64,000 nucleotides of DNA from Rhodanobacteraceae bacterium ZG21-1 (GCA_021390615.1 JAJEJU010000025.1:868001-932000); one strand, 5' to 3'. Shown: positions 53,584-62,524, numbered from the stretch's first letter. Numbers and translations are program-made. Notes: generated from the sequence alone by a model not told the origin.

Positions 53584-53703
53584 ATGTCCGGAATCGGTGG
53601 AACGTCACCCAAAACAAAGATGGAAAAGATCGCCTGGTGGACAGCTTTCTCGATCTTTTTCAGCTTCGTTCTTTATGTTCTTGCCAGAAATTTCTTGCTC
53701 TAG
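53584..53703 (+). CDS. 39-residue single-span membrane peptide
   Basis: ATG 53584 to the TAG at 53701-53703. A short N-terminal charged part, then a transmembrane helix (AWWTAFSIFFSFVLYVLA). Position between two repeat units argues that it is a real cassette gene; the ribosome site is weak. Confidence 0.4.
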   Translation: MSGIGGTSPKTKMEKIAWWTAFSIFFSFVLYVLARNFLL

Positions 53704-53728
53704 ATTTCGGGGCTGAATCAGCATGACT

Positions 53729-53760
53729 GAGGTCCGCAAGCGACCCGACCCGACTCGAAG
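53729..53760. repeat. Palindromic repeat, strongly degenerate copy 6
   Basis: GAGGTCCGCAAGCGACCC and downstream CGAAGCGA retain fragments of the unit only. Confidence 0.35.
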
Positions 53761-53796
53761 CGAAGAGGTCAGGGGCAGTCTTTCAGGGGATCAAGC

Positions 53797-54162
53797 ATGG
53801 GATCGTTGGCCAACTCGATCATTGGCGAGTACTACGCCGATGGATACGTTGAGGCGCTCGTCGATGTTAAGAGCAGAAAGAGCCCCAGCTTGCGCGTATG
53901 TGTTCGCGTTCAAGATGAAGCTGGCTCTCACGCGGCCATTACTCAGGCCGATGCCTCTCTGCCTCGCCTGATCGCGGACATCGCCTCAGCCGAGGTGATT
54001 GCGTCCAAGGCCGCGGGAAGCCAAGTTCCTTCGACAGCCTTTGATATTTGGATCGAATTGGATGGTGCGGCGTCCTATACCTTCGGCTTCCTCGATGGAG
54101 AGGCCGAGGACACGCTCGTCGTCGTTCGACGCGACAGAGACGGTGGTCTGAATTTGGCTTAA
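53797..54162 (+). CDS. Small protein of unknown function
   Basis: 121 residues from ATG 53797 after AGGGGA. Alpha/beta (VEALVDVKSRKSPSLRVCVRVQDEAGS; YTFGFLDGEAEDTLVVVRRDRDGG). No family assigned. Confidence 0.65.
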   Translation: MGSLANSIIGEYYADGYVEALVDVKSRKSPSLRVCVRVQDEAGSHAAITQADASLPRLIADIASAEVIASKAAGSQVPSTAFDIWIELDGAASYTFGFLDGEAEDTLVVVRRDRDGGLNLA

Positions 54163-54190
54163 AGTTCGCTCCCGCCCCATGGCGGACATT
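54163..54190. repeat. Palindromic repeat, copy 7
   Basis: AAGTTCGCTCCCGCCCCATGGCGGACATT, with a mismatched left arm, directly after the preceding stop. Confidence 0.5.
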
Positions 54191-54229
54191 GTTTGTAGCT
54201 AGAGCTGTGCATTAGGACAGAAGAGTGTC

Positions 54230-54463
54230 ATGAATGCCGTGATCGAGAATATTAAGTTAGAGACCGACACGTGGTTAAGTGATAGGCACCTGCCGATCCA
54301 TGCCAAGCCGTCATACATCGCGATGTGCGAATACGTCCGAGGGCTTCCCCTCGATCAGGTCTGTCCATACTGTGACGGAGCCATTTCGGTAGAAGAGCGC
54401 GGAACCGTATGGCTCTTAGATTGTCCGGGTGGTCGCTGCAAAGACACGTGGAGAGGACTTTGA
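54230..54463 (+). CDS. Small protein with a Cys4-like motif
   Basis: 77 residues, ATG 54230. It holds CPYC at about 50-53 and LDCPGGRC near the end, a possible four-Cys zinc site. Unknown function. Confidence 0.6.
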   Translation: MNAVIENIKLETDTWLSDRHLPIHAKPSYIAMCEYVRGLPLDQVCPYCDGAISVEERGTVWLLDCPGGRCKDTWRGL

Positions 54464-54465
54464 GC

Positions 54466-54491
54466 ATATGCTTTCGACCCAATACGGACTT
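54466..54491. repeat. Palindromic repeat, copy 8
   Basis: CATATGCTTTCGACCCAATACGGACT, with mismatched outer arm, just before the next gene's ribosome site. Confidence 0.45.
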
Positions 54492-54503
54492 TGGAGGGGA
54501 CGA

Positions 54504-54872
54504 ATGACCATTGCTTGGAACGATAAGCCCGAATGTCAGGCTTTCAAAGCCAGGCTCATGCCGTTGGTATCCGAGTTTGCAATCAGATACTCGATGGAGC
54601 CATTTGCTGACGTTTGGTATTTTGGAGTTGATCCGAAGAGCGGAGGCCGCCTGTGTCTTGCGCACTTCCAAAGTGAACGCTTCTTGCTGAAGATTCGTAC
54701 CTCCGATGCTGCTGCTGAGGTTCTCGTAGGACTTCCAGGAGCGTCGCTGCGATGGACCTCTGAGGGGTGGTTTTTGCCCTCGCAGGTTGCTCAAGCAGCA
54801 TTACCTTGGGCACCGGAGGCGCATGAACTTCTCTCGCTCAGTGAGAGCCTGAAAGACGTTGGCTGGTTCTAA
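54504..54872 (+). CDS. Small protein of unknown function
   Basis: 122 residues from ATG 54504 after GGAGGGG. Alpha/beta with aromatic-rich strands (ADVWYFGVDPKSGGRLCLAHFQSERFLLKIRT; EGWFLPSQVAQAALPWAPEAHELLSLS). Resembles immunity-type proteins in size; no family assigned. It is the last gene of the array. Confidence 0.65.
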   Translation: MTIAWNDKPECQAFKARLMPLVSEFAIRYSMEPFADVWYFGVDPKSGGRLCLAHFQSERFLLKIRTSDAAAEVLVGLPGASLRWTSEGWFLPSQVAQAALPWAPEAHELLSLSESLKDVGWF

Positions 54873-54917
54873 GCGCAATGTCCGGGTTGAACGTGCCCGC
54901 AATAGGCATAGTGACGC

Positions 54918-55307
54918 TCATGCACGGTTGGTTTCCTCGCATTGCTTTTCGCCGCTGTGATGTGTAGAGCACAGGCTCTGCCAGTTGTTGCGATCCCAAA
55001 ACAGCGCCATGTCCCCTCTGTGTGGGATGCGGTGGTCTACTACCTGCGCGTAGGGAAGAGGCGGGTCGGCGTCGGTGCACGCGTGGATGACGCCCTCGAT
55101 CGTGTCGGCGCTGATCCCTGCATCCCGTAGGCAGTACACGCAGAACGGGTGACGCTCCAGATAGCCGGCGCGTGCCTTCTGCCATCGGTAGCCGTAGCCG
55201 CGCTGGGCGGATGTGTCGGTGCTGGATCGCCATGACCCCGGCTGCATCGTCTTTAGCCGCGGCGCCAACATGCCAACACGCGCCGGCAACGTCCGAAGCT
55301 TCACCAT
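54918..55307 (-). CDS. Phage HNH endonuclease
   Basis: 129 residues, ATG 55307. Motifs: HPFCVYCL and CSTHHSGEK for zinc, and the HNH core VVDHRIPHRGD with FWDRNNWQSL. HNH genes directly precede small terminase genes in many tailed phages; here the frameshifted small terminase lies 3.2 kb further along the same strand, with the small-gene array inserted between. Confidence 0.88.
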   Translation of the reverse strand: MVKLRTLPARVGMLAPRLKTMQPGSWRSSTDTSAQRGYGYRWQKARAGYLERHPFCVYCLRDAGISADTIEGVIHACTDADPPLPYAQVVDHRIPHRGDMALFWDRNNWQSLCSTHHSGEKQCEETNRA

Positions 55308-55459
55308 TACCTGCCCTCGCGCTCGGCCTTCAATAGGGCTTGGAGCCCTCGGATTTGCGCATCGGCGTCTGCTGCGGCTCGAACAACTCGGCCCGCACTC
55401 GCGTCTCGGTCGTCGGTGGCTGCATCAGCGAGGCCGACAGAGGCAGCAGGCGCGGGCAC
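55307..55459 (-). pseudogene. Possible phage lysis (Rz-like) remnant
   Basis: A 50-codon frame from GTG 55459 overlaps the HNH start as TAATG. It ends AADADAQIRGLQALLKAEREGR, like the C-terminal helix of Rz-type spanin subunits, which usually sit before HNH genes. No membrane anchor is seen. Confidence 0.3.
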
Positions 55460-55651
55460 GTCGCTGACAACTACGCAGCGTCATGCGGCGCGCAGCCGAA
55501 GATGACCAGTACGCCGGTCAGCCAACCGATCGGCCAAGCAGGAGGCCAGCGGCACAAATCCCAGCCCATGATGGACGTCTACGATCTAAGCGCCCCATCG
55601 TAGAGCCCTCAAACTGCGCTTAATTTTGCGGGAAATTTTATGGTTGGACAC

Positions 55652-55684
55652 AAAAAAGGCTTGCGGCAGCCGCAAGCCTTTTTC
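55652..55684. terminator. Bidirectional terminator between tRNA-Lys and the phage remnant
   Basis: AAAAAGGCTTGCGG and CCGCAAGCCTTTTT form a stem of 14 bp with a 3-base loop and T-runs on both strands. Confidence 0.85.
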
Positions 55685-55689
55685 TTTGT

Positions 55690-55765
55690 TGGTGGGCCGT
55701 GATGGATTCGAACCATCGACCAATAGATTAAAAGTCTACTGCTCTACCGACTGAGCTAACGGCCC
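55690..55765 (-). tRNA. tRNA-Lys (anticodon TTT)
   Basis: A 76-base cloverleaf with encoded CCA. The 7-bp acceptor stem pairs GGGCCGT with ACGGCCC; the anticodon loop is CTTTTAA; the T arm holds GGTTCGAATCC. The gene lies at the edge of the prophage remnant and could be an old attachment site, but no repeat of its 3' end was found at the other side. Confidence 0.97.
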
Positions 55766-55816
55766 ATGCTCAAGCGAACTGACGATTTTAGGGCCTAGCG
55801 CTGCCCTCGCACAACC

Positions 55817-56509
55817 TCAAACGTAGCGCGTCGGGTCGGTCATGCCTGCATCGCGGAAGCCCTGCGCCCGCAGGCGGCAGGCGTCGCAGTGCCCGCAGGC
55901 ACGCCCTTGCGCGTCGGCCTGGTAGCAACTCACCGTCATCGAGAAATCCACGTCCAGGCGCCGGCCTTCGCGAGCGATGTCGGCCTTGCTCATCTGCATC
56001 AGCGGCGCATGGATACGGATATCGGCGCCCTCCACGCCCGCCTTGGTGGCCACGTTGGCGAGCCGCTCGAAGGCTTCGATAAAGGCCGGCCGGCAGTCCG
56101 GATAGCCGGAATAGTCCACCGCATTGACCCCGCACCAGATGTCGTTGGAGCCCAGCACCTCGGCCCAACCCAGCGCGATCGACAGCATGATGGTGTTGCG
56201 CGCGGGCACGTAGGTCACCGGAATCTGCGGCGCCTCGCCCGGCTCGGCGTCGAGCGGCACGTCGATCTCGGCGGTCAGGGCCGAGCCGCCTATGCTGCGC
56301 AAGTCGACGCTGACCACTTTGTGCTCGACCGCGCCCAATGCGCGAGCGACCGTCTCGGAGGCTTCCAATTCCGAGCTGTGACGCTGCCCGTAGGCCACGC
56401 TCAGCGCATGCACCTGATAGCCCTGTTCGCGGGCGATGGCGATGGTGACCGCCGAATCCATGCCGCCGGAAACGAGCACGACGGCTTTACGGGAAAGTTG
56501 ATCTGACAT
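55817..56509 (-). CDS. queC: 7-cyano-7-deazaguanine synthase QueC
   Basis: 230 residues. P-loop [12 protein letters not shown] near the N-terminus, [18 protein letters not shown], and the C-terminal zinc cluster [20 protein letters not shown]. QueC converts 7-carboxy-7-deazaguanine to preQ0 in queuosine synthesis. It follows queE by 158 bases. Confidence 0.97.
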   Translation of the reverse strand: MSDQLSRKAVVLVSGGMDSAVTIAIAREQGYQVHALSVAYGQRHSSELEASETVARALGAVEHKVVSVDLRSIGGSALTAEIDVPLDAEPGEAPQIPVTYVPARNTIMLSIALGWAEVLGSNDIWCGVNAVDYSGYPDCRPAFIEAFERLANVATKAGVEGADIRIHAPLMQMSKADIAREGRRLDVDFSMTVSCYQADAQGRACGHCDACRLRAQGFRDAGMTDPTRYV

Positions 56510-56667
56510 GGTTTTGCATCCAAACGAAACGACCGGTCACCGGCCGGAAAGCGCCACCGGCGACACAGGCCGGCGCGCGGTATTACAAAAAGCCAGGCAA
56601 GTCAGCGCAGCGGCTGCCGCCACCGGCAACGTCGCGTCGACCAATCGCCAACCTGCCCGCTTGCACA

Positions 56668-57372
56668 TCAATGGCCGGGCGCGTCATTCCACAGCAGCTT
56701 GTGCAGCTGCAGCTGAAAACGCACCGGCAGCTTGTCCTCGATGATCCACTCGGCCAGTTCGCGCGGCTGGATCGCGCCGTGCACTGGCGAAAACAGCACC
56801 ATGCAACGCTGCGCCAGCGCATGCTCGGCCACGACCTGGCGCGCCCACTCGTAATCCGCGCGGCTGGCGATCACGATCTTGACCTGGTCATGCGGCAGCA
56901 AATGCTCGAGATTCGACCACAGGTTGCGCGCGCTTTCGCCCGAGTCCGGCGCCTTCAGGTCCATCACCTTGCGGACGCGCGGATCGACCATCGAAACATC
57001 CAGCGCACCCGAGGTTTCCAGCGATACCTGGTAGCCGGCATCGCACAGGCGACGCAGCAGGATCAGGCAGCGCTTCTGCGCCAGCGGCTCGCCGCCGGTC
57101 ACGCAGACATGCGTCGCGCCATGCCCCGCTACTTCATCGAGGATGTCGGCGATCTCGCGCCAGCCGCCGCCATAGAAAGAGTATTCGGTGTCGCACCACA
57201 CACAGCGCAAGGGGCAGCCGGTGAGGCGCACGAACACCGTGCGCCAGCCAATGGCATCGGCCTCACCCTGGATCGAATGGAAGATCTCGGTGATCTTCAG
57301 CCGCTCAGACGATGCGGCAGCCCGCATTGCAGGCGCATGGTCCGCGCCGTTGACGACACCTGCCACGGACAC
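56668..57372 (-). CDS. queE: 7-carboxy-7-deazaguanine synthase QueE
   Basis: 234 residues; radical SAM motif CPLRCVWC at about residues 52-59 after FVRLTG, and HVCVTGGEPLAQ. The start is GTG 57372, directly after the cpoB stop; a later ATG at 57327 is possible. QueE makes the deazaguanine ring in queuosine synthesis. Confidence 0.96.
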   Translation of the reverse strand: MSVAGVVNGADHAPAMRAAASSERLKITEIFHSIQGEADAIGWRTVFVRLTGCPLRCVWCDTEYSFYGGGWREIADILDEVAGHGATHVCVTGGEPLAQKRCLILLRRLCDAGYQVSLETSGALDVSMVDPRVRKVMDLKAPDSGESARNLWSNLEHLLPHDQVKIVIASRADYEWARQVVAEHALAQRCMVLFSPVHGAIQPRELAEWIIEDKLPVRFQLQLHKLLWNDAPGH

Positions 57373-58269
57373 TCAGCCCGCCGGCTGCGATTGCAGTCGG
57401 CGTAGCCGCTCCTGGGCCAGGCCAGCGGCCTTGGAACCCGGATATTTGCTCGCCACCGCGCCCAGCGTCGTCTTCGCGGCGTCGACCTGCTTCAGCTCGA
57501 TCTGGCTGTAGCCCACCTTGAGCAGCGCGTCCGGCGCCTTGTCGCTCTGCGGGAACAGGCTCAGCAGTTTCTGGAAGGTCTCGAGCGCCACCTGGTAGTT
57601 TGTGGTGACGTAATACGACTCGCCCAGCCAGTAGTAGGCATTCGGCGTCAGCGGATGATTCGGGTACTGCTGGATGAAGGCGCGAAACCCGCGCGAGGCC
57701 TCGACGTACTTGCCGCCGCGCAGCGCGCTGAAGGCCGCGTCGTAGGCAGGCTGGGCGCCACTGGCATCCGCACCAGGCGCAGCCGCCGGCGTGCCGTTGG
57801 CCGCTGCTGGGGCACCACTGGCTGCTGGGGCACCACTGGCTGCTGGCGCACTGCTGGCCGCCGGAGCCGGCTGCATCGGCACCGTGCCATCCTGCCCGGT
57901 CGACGTCGCTGTCGAAGCAGCAGTGCTCGAACCGGCAGCACCGGCGTTCTCGAGCTTGCTTAGGCGCGCATCGAGATCGGCGTATTGCGCCTTGTTCTTG
58001 TCCTGCAGCTCCTGCACCTGGTGCTGCAGCTCTTCGATCTGGCCCTGCAGCTGTTGCAGTTGGGACTGCAGTTGCTGCACCTGGTTGACCATGCCGATGC
58101 CGCCCTGGTCCTGGCTCTGCAGCTGCTGCTCGAGCCGTGCGACACGGTCGGCCAGGCTCAGACGGGACTCATCCTGCGCCAGCGCCGGAACGGCAAAAAG
58201 CATGGCGGACGCGATCGCGCCCGCCATGCTCATTCTGGCTTTGAAACGGCTAGCCAGTGTCTTCTTCAT
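57373..58269 (-). CDS. cpoB: Cell-division coordinator CpoB (YbgF)
   Basis: 298 residues from ATG 58269, overlapping the pal stop (TAATG). Signal peptide ending VPALAQ, then a coiled coil rich in Gln/Leu (QVQQLQSQLQQLQGQIEELQHQVQELQ), an Ala/Pro/Ser linker, then TPR repeats (YDAAFSALRGGKYVEASRGFRAFIQQYP; PNAYYWLGESYYVTTNYQVALETF; KVGYSQIELKQVDAAKTTL). CpoB links peptidoglycan synthesis with Tol-Pal. Confidence 0.95.
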   Translation of the reverse strand: MKKTLASRFKARMSMAGAIASAMLFAVPALAQDESRLSLADRVARLEQQLQSQDQGGIGMVNQVQQLQSQLQQLQGQIEELQHQVQELQDKNKAQYADLDARLSKLENAGAAGSSTAASTATSTGQDGTVPMQPAPAASSAPAASGAPAASGAPAAANGTPAAAPGADASGAQPAYDAAFSALRGGKYVEASRGFRAFIQQYPNHPLTPNAYYWLGESYYVTTNYQVALETFQKLLSLFPQSDKAPDALLKVGYSQIELKQVDAAKTTLGAVASKYPGSKAAGLAQERLRRLQSQPAG

Positions 58270-58784
58270 TACTCGGCCGTGTAGACGATCTCGACGCGAC
58301 GGTTCTTGCTCCAGCAATCCTCGTTGTGCTCACGGCACACCGGCTTTTCTTTGCCGTAGCTGATCACGTTGATCTGGCTGGCCGAACCACCGGCCGCCTG
58401 CAGCGCGCTGGACACCGCATTGGCGCGGCGCTCGCCCAGGCCCAGGTTGTACTCGCGGGTACCGCGCTCGTCGGTGTTGCCTTCCAGGCGAGCCTGGGAG
58501 GTCGGACGATCCTGCAGGTACTTCGCGTGGCAAGCCATGATGGCCTGGAACTCCGGCTTGATCTCGGTCTTGTCGAAGTCGAAGTACACGACGCGCTGAC
58601 GCAGGCAGGCATCGCGCTCGAGGTCGCCGAGCTGATACTTGCCGCTGCCGTTGTCGGTCGGCTGGGTGGTGGTCGGGCCGTTGTCGACGCCCTGGGCCTG
58701 CGGCGGCTTGACTTCCTTCTTGTTACAGGCGGCCGCGCCCACGCAGAGCAGGGCGACCATGGCTACACGAGCGGTCTTGTTCAT
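58269..58784 (-). CDS. pal: Peptidoglycan-associated lipoprotein Pal
   Basis: 171 residues. Lipobox VGAAAC region (Cys20). The OmpA-C domain has VYFDFDKTEI, LEGNTDERGTREYNLGLGERRANAVSSAL, including the Asp and Arg that bind meso-diaminopimelate. Pal anchors the outer membrane to the wall. Confidence 0.97.
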   Translation of the reverse strand: MNKTARVAMVALLCVGAAACNKKEVKPPQAQGVDNGPTTTQPTDNGSGKYQLGDLERDACLRQRVVYFDFDKTEIKPEFQAIMACHAKYLQDRPTSQARLEGNTDERGTREYNLGLGERRANAVSSALQAAGGSASQINVISYGKEKPVCREHNEDCWSKNRRVEIVYTAE

Positions 58785-58955
58785 GGTGACGTTCCTTCAA
58801 ACAGGTGTTAAGTGATTCCGACAGACGATGACAATCTTATAGTACGGGACAGCTATCGCCGGTGATCCGGCTGTTATTTTGACACTACTGGCGCGCTCCG
58901 TGCAGCTAGGCGCCACACTTTGCGACCAATCGGCCTGGCGGAACCGCCACGACCA

Positions 58956-58990
58956 AAGAACCCGAACCGGCAAGGCCGGCTCGGGTTCGA
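58956..58990 (-). terminator. Hairpin after tolB
   Basis: AACCCGAACCGGC and GCCGGCTCGGGTT form a stem with one mismatch, followed on the minus strand by TTCTTTGG. Confidence 0.6.
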
Positions 58991-59036
58991 TCCCTGAATT
59001 CCGTGCAGAGCACCCAGGCGCTCCGTTTGGCTAGGC

Positions 59037-60365
59037 TCAACGCTGCCGATAAGGGCCCCATGCCGGTTCGCGCACGTCGCCCTGGGCGAGACCCAGGCGC
59101 TGGCGAACCTTGCCGTCGGCCGATACGGAATACAGCACGCCGCGGCTTCCTTCGATCGCGGCATACAGCAGCATGCTGGCATTGGGTGCAAAGCTCGGGG
59201 ACTCGTCGGTCGGACCTGGCGAGATGTAACGGATCTGCCCGCCCAGGCTACGGTCCATGATGGCGATACGATACACGTTCCCGCTGCCCTGCACCATCGC
59301 AATCTGCTTGCTGTCGAAGCTGACGTTGGGCTCGGCGTTGTTCTTGCCCTCGAAGCTGATGCGCTGGGCGCTGCCGCCGGAGGACGGCATCTGGTAGACC
59401 TGCGGCTGGCCCGAGCGATCCGAGGTGAAGTAGATGCTCTGGCCGTCCGGCGACCAGACCGGCTCGGTGTTGATGCTGCCCGGGCTGTTGGTGAGGCGGG
59501 TTTCGTCGCGGCTGCCCAGGCTCATCGAATAGATCTGCAGGCTGCCGGTGTAGGACAGGGCCAGGGCCAGCCGGCCGCCATCCGGCGACCAGGCGGGCGC
59601 GCCGTTGATGCCCTTGGAACGCGCGGAAACCAGCTGGCGCGAGCCGGTGGTGATGTCCTGGATATAGATGTTGGAGTTGCCGCTCTCGAACGACACGTAG
59701 GCGATCTTGCTGCCGTCCGGCGACCATTTCGGCGACAGCAGCGACTCCTTGGAGCGCGCCACCACCTGCGGGTTGTAGCCGTCGGAATCGGCCACGATCA
59801 ACGAATACACGCTGTTGTTGCCGGTGCCGACCGCGGTCACGTAGGCGATGCGGGTCCAGAAGGCGCCACGCACGCCGGTGATCTTTTCATAGACCTGATC
59901 GGCGATCTGGTGGGCCACGCCGCGCAGGTCGCCGGCCGGGGCAGTCAGCGACTGCGCCAGCAGGCTCTGCTGCCGGTTGACGTCCCACAGCTCGTAGTCG
60001 ACCTTCAGCATGCCGCCGCCAGCGTCGCTGATGCGGCCCACCGTGATGTAGTCCTGCTTCAGCAGGCGCCAGGTGGCGAACTTGATGTCGGCGCCCTGTG
60101 AAGGCTGCTCCACGATCTCGCTCTTTTCGAGCGAGCGGAACTTGCCGCAGCGATTGAAATCGTTGCGCATCACATCGGCCATGTCGGTGGGCAGCGGAGA
60201 CCCGCCGGACTGGGCGAACGGCACCACGGCGATCGGGATGGCCGACTTGGTCATGCCCTGCACCGTGCCGGTGAGCACCTGCTGCCCCTGGGCGAATAGC
60301 GGCCCCACCGCAAGCGCCATGACCATCGTCAGCGCAACGGCTAACAGCTGTTTTAGCTTTTTCAT
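59037..60365 (-). CDS. tolB: Tol-Pal system periplasmic protein TolB
   Basis: 442 residues. Signal peptide ending near GPLFAQ, N-terminal TolB domain (IPIAVVPFAQSG), then six WD40-like PD40 repeats (LSPKWSPDGSKIAYVSFES; NGAPAWSPDGGRLALAL; EPVWSPDGQSIYFTSDRSGQPQVY). TolB contacts Pal and TolA. Confidence 0.97.
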   Translation of the reverse strand: MKKLKQLLAVALTMVMALAVGPLFAQGQQVLTGTVQGMTKSAIPIAVVPFAQSGGSPLPTDMADVMRNDFNRCGKFRSLEKSEIVEQPSQGADIKFATWRLLKQDYITVGRISDAGGGMLKVDYELWDVNRQQSLLAQSLTAPAGDLRGVAHQIADQVYEKITGVRGAFWTRIAYVTAVGTGNNSVYSLIVADSDGYNPQVVARSKESLLSPKWSPDGSKIAYVSFESGNSNIYIQDITTGSRQLVSARSKGINGAPAWSPDGGRLALALSYTGSLQIYSMSLGSRDETRLTNSPGSINTEPVWSPDGQSIYFTSDRSGQPQVYQMPSSGGSAQRISFEGKNNAEPNVSFDSKQIAMVQGSGNVYRIAIMDRSLGGQIRYISPGPTDESPSFAPNASMLLYAAIEGSRGVLYSVSADGKVRQRLGLAQGDVREPAWGPYRQR

Positions 60366-60375
60366 TGGGGATCCA

Positions 60376-61323
60376 TCATGGCTTGAAGTTCATATCCACT
60401 TTGCGGGAGAACACCGACTCGTAGCCCTTGTAGGGCAACTGGGCGGCACGCATGGCAGCGTCCTCGACGGATTTGCGCCCGGCTGCATCGTAAGGACAGC
60501 TCGAATCGACCTGGGCGCTCACCACGTCGCCGCCGGGCATCTGCACGATATGCAACAGGCAGGACTGGTTCGGGGGAATATTATCCGGCCCCACCCAGTT
60601 CTGTTTGAGCGCATTCTGAATAGCCGCCAGATATTGCGCGCGCAGCGTGTTGTCCGGACCGTTCTGGCCAGTCTGCAGCTGATCGGCCTTCGGCACGTCC
60701 GGATTGGCGTTGTCCGAGGCGTTCTTCAGGTCAGCCAGTTGCTGCTGGGCCTGCGCCGCCTTGCTGGTCACCGTCTTGGTGTGCGCCGAGGCGGCATCCA
60801 TCTGCTTCAACAAGTCGTCGATCTTCTTCTGCTGCTCCAGCTTCTTCTGCTGGGCGGCCTGGGCGTCGAGCTCGGACTGGCGCTGCCGTTCCTTCTCTTC
60901 CTGCAGCTGCTTGGCCTCGGCCGCCTTCTCGGCCGCTTCCTCGACCACCCGCTCCTGATCCTTGATGTCGGGATGCTCAGGCGGCGGCGGCAACGGGCTC
61001 TTGGTCGGCTGCGGAGTCGGCGGCGGCTGGGGCGGCGTGGCCGAAGGCGGCGGCGGCTCCGTATTGGGCGACGGCTTGACCTTGGGCGGCTTCGGCGGCG
61101 GACTGCCGGTGATACCCACGATGGTGGCGTCGATCACCTCGCCCGCCAGTTGCACCGGCTTCTCGCAGCTGATCGGGTTCATCGACGCCGGCAGGCCGAG
61201 CGCCGAGAACAGGGATTCATAGGTCGAGCACGGCAACACCGCGAGGAACAGGAACCCGACGATGCCCAGGTGCAGGAGGGCGGCCAGGACGACCGCCTTG
61301 GGTGTCCACCTACTTTCGTCCAT
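60376..61323 (-). CDS. tolA: TolA inner-membrane energy-coupling protein
   Basis: 315 residues; transmembrane helix near the N-terminus (AVVLAALLHLGIVGFLFLAV), Pro-rich then Glu/Gln/Lys/Ala coiled-coil domain II (EEAAEKAAEAKQLQEEKERQRQSELDAQAAQQKKLEQQKK), and a C-terminal domain (VGPDNIPPNQSCLLHIVQMPGGDVVSAQVDSSCPYDAAGRKSVEDAA). Overlaps tolR by 14 bases. Confidence 0.96.
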   Translation of the reverse strand: MDESRWTPKAVVLAALLHLGIVGFLFLAVLPCSTYESLFSALGLPASMNPISCEKPVQLAGEVIDATIVGITGSPPPKPPKVKPSPNTEPPPPSATPPQPPPTPQPTKSPLPPPPEHPDIKDQERVVEEAAEKAAEAKQLQEEKERQRQSELDAQAAQQKKLEQQKKIDDLLKQMDAASAHTKTVTSKAAQAQQQLADLKNASDNANPDVPKADQLQTGQNGPDNTLRAQYLAAIQNALKQNWVGPDNIPPNQSCLLHIVQMPGGDVVSAQVDSSCPYDAAGRKSVEDAAMRAAQLPYKGYESVFSRKVDMNFKP

Positions 61324-61762
61324 TCGTTCCGCCCGAGCCCGGCTGGCTGAGCAGCCCGATCTTCGACACGCCGGCCTGCTGCAGGATCGGCAGGATCACG
61401 TAGACCTTGCCGTACACCGCGCGCTGGTCGCCGGCCAGGATCACCTGGAGATCGGGATTGGCCTTCTGGAACGCCGTGATCTTGGTGGTGAAGTCTTCCA
61501 CGCTGACCGGCTCGGCCTTGTCTTCGCCGGCCTTGAGGTAGATCTGCCCGGACTCGTCCACCGAGACCACCAGGGGGTCCTTGATGTCCTTGAGCGACTT
61601 GGCGTTGCTCTGCGGCAGGTTCACCGGCACGCCCAGGCTCTTCATCATCGGCGTGGTGACCATGAAGATGATGAGCAGCACCAGCATCACGTCGATATAG
61701 GGAACGACGTTGATCTCCGACTTCAGCTTGAAACGCTTGTGGCGCGCGCTGTTGGTTCGCAT
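61310..61762 (-). CDS. tolR: TolR, ExbD-family motor subunit
   Basis: 150 residues with KLKSEINVVPYIDVMLVLLIIFMVTTPMM; the Asp in the membrane helix (YIDVMLVLL) is the proton-path residue. Confidence 0.97.
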   Translation of the reverse strand: MRTNSARHKRFKLKSEINVVPYIDVMLVLLIIFMVTTPMMKSLGVPVNLPQSNAKSLKDIKDPLVVSVDESGQIYLKAGEDKAEPVSVEDFTTKITAFQKANPDLQVILAGDQRAVYGKVYVILPILQQAGVSKIGLLSQPGSGGTNGRK

Positions 61763-61774
61763 CGTCGCCCCCGC

Positions 61775-62461
61775 TCAGGCCGTCTCGTCGGTCTGGATCT
61801 GTCGCTGCAGGATGGAAGAGAACTCCTCCTGGAACACCTCGTAGCGCGACGCCACACGATCCACCTTGTTCGCGAAGCGGTTGTAGGCCCACACCGCGGG
61901 AATCGCCGCGAACAGGCCCATGGCGGTGGCGATCAGCGCTTCGGAAATGTGCGGCGCGACCACCGCGATGGTCACGTCCTTCATCTCGCCCAGGCCCTGG
62001 AACGCGCCCATGATGCCCCACACCGTGCCGAACAGGCCCACATAGGGGCTGATCGAGCCGACGTTGGCGAGGAATTCCAGGTTGCGCTCCAGCGCGCCGA
62101 TCTCGCGCGTGCCGGCCACGCGCATGGCGCGCTCCGAGCTCTCGATGACCAGGCGCATGTCATGCGTGCGGCGCTGGCGCTGGCGCACGAACTCGCGGAA
62201 GCCGGACTCGAAGATGTTCTCCATGCCGCCGTTGCTGGCGCCGCGGTTGCTCACTTCGCGGAACAGCTGGGCCAGGTCGGCGCCGGACCAGAAGCGCTCT
62301 TCGAAGCTCTCGGCGTTCTCGGTGGCCGCCTTCATCTGCGAGTACTTGCGGATGATGATGACCCACGACATGAAGGAGAACCCCAGCAGCAGCAGCATCA
62401 CCAGCTTCACCGGCCAGCTCGCGTCTGCGACCAGCGTGAAAATGTTCAGTCCAGTGTCCAT
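61775..62461 (-). CDS. tolQ: TolQ, ExbB-family motor subunit
   Basis: 228 residues from ATG 62461. Three membrane helices; GLFGTVWGIMGAF and ATAMGLFAAIPAVWAYNRF are the family signatures. Confidence 0.97.
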   Translation of the reverse strand: MDTGLNIFTLVADASWPVKLVMLLLLGFSFMSWVIIIRKYSQMKAATENAESFEERFWSGADLAQLFREVSNRGASNGGMENIFESGFREFVRQRQRRTHDMRLVIESSERAMRVAGTREIGALERNLEFLANVGSISPYVGLFGTVWGIMGAFQGLGEMKDVTIAVVAPHISEALIATAMGLFAAIPAVWAYNRFANKVDRVASRYEVFQEEFSSILQRQIQTDETA

Positions 62462-62524
62462 TGCTTGGGGGTTCTCCACCGCGAATTGTTTATGGGGATG
62501 TGGCGGTTCGCCGCCGGATGCGCT

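Noticed and set aside
53986-54189. Minus-strand frame starting MSAMGRERT
   Set aside because: This start is produced by the palindromic repeat itself (its minus strand encodes MSA.GR.RT). A second such frame at 53341-53562 arises in the same way. Neither is a gene.
51294-54491. Integron attC sites as the explanation of the palindromic repeats
   Set aside because: The copies lack the GTTRRRY/RYYYAAC core pairs of attC sites and no integron integrase is in the window. They resemble a dispersed repeat seen in many proteobacteria.
55690-55765. Attachment-site repeat for the prophage at tRNA-Lys
   Set aside because: I searched for a second copy of the tRNA 3' end across the left flank and did not find one.
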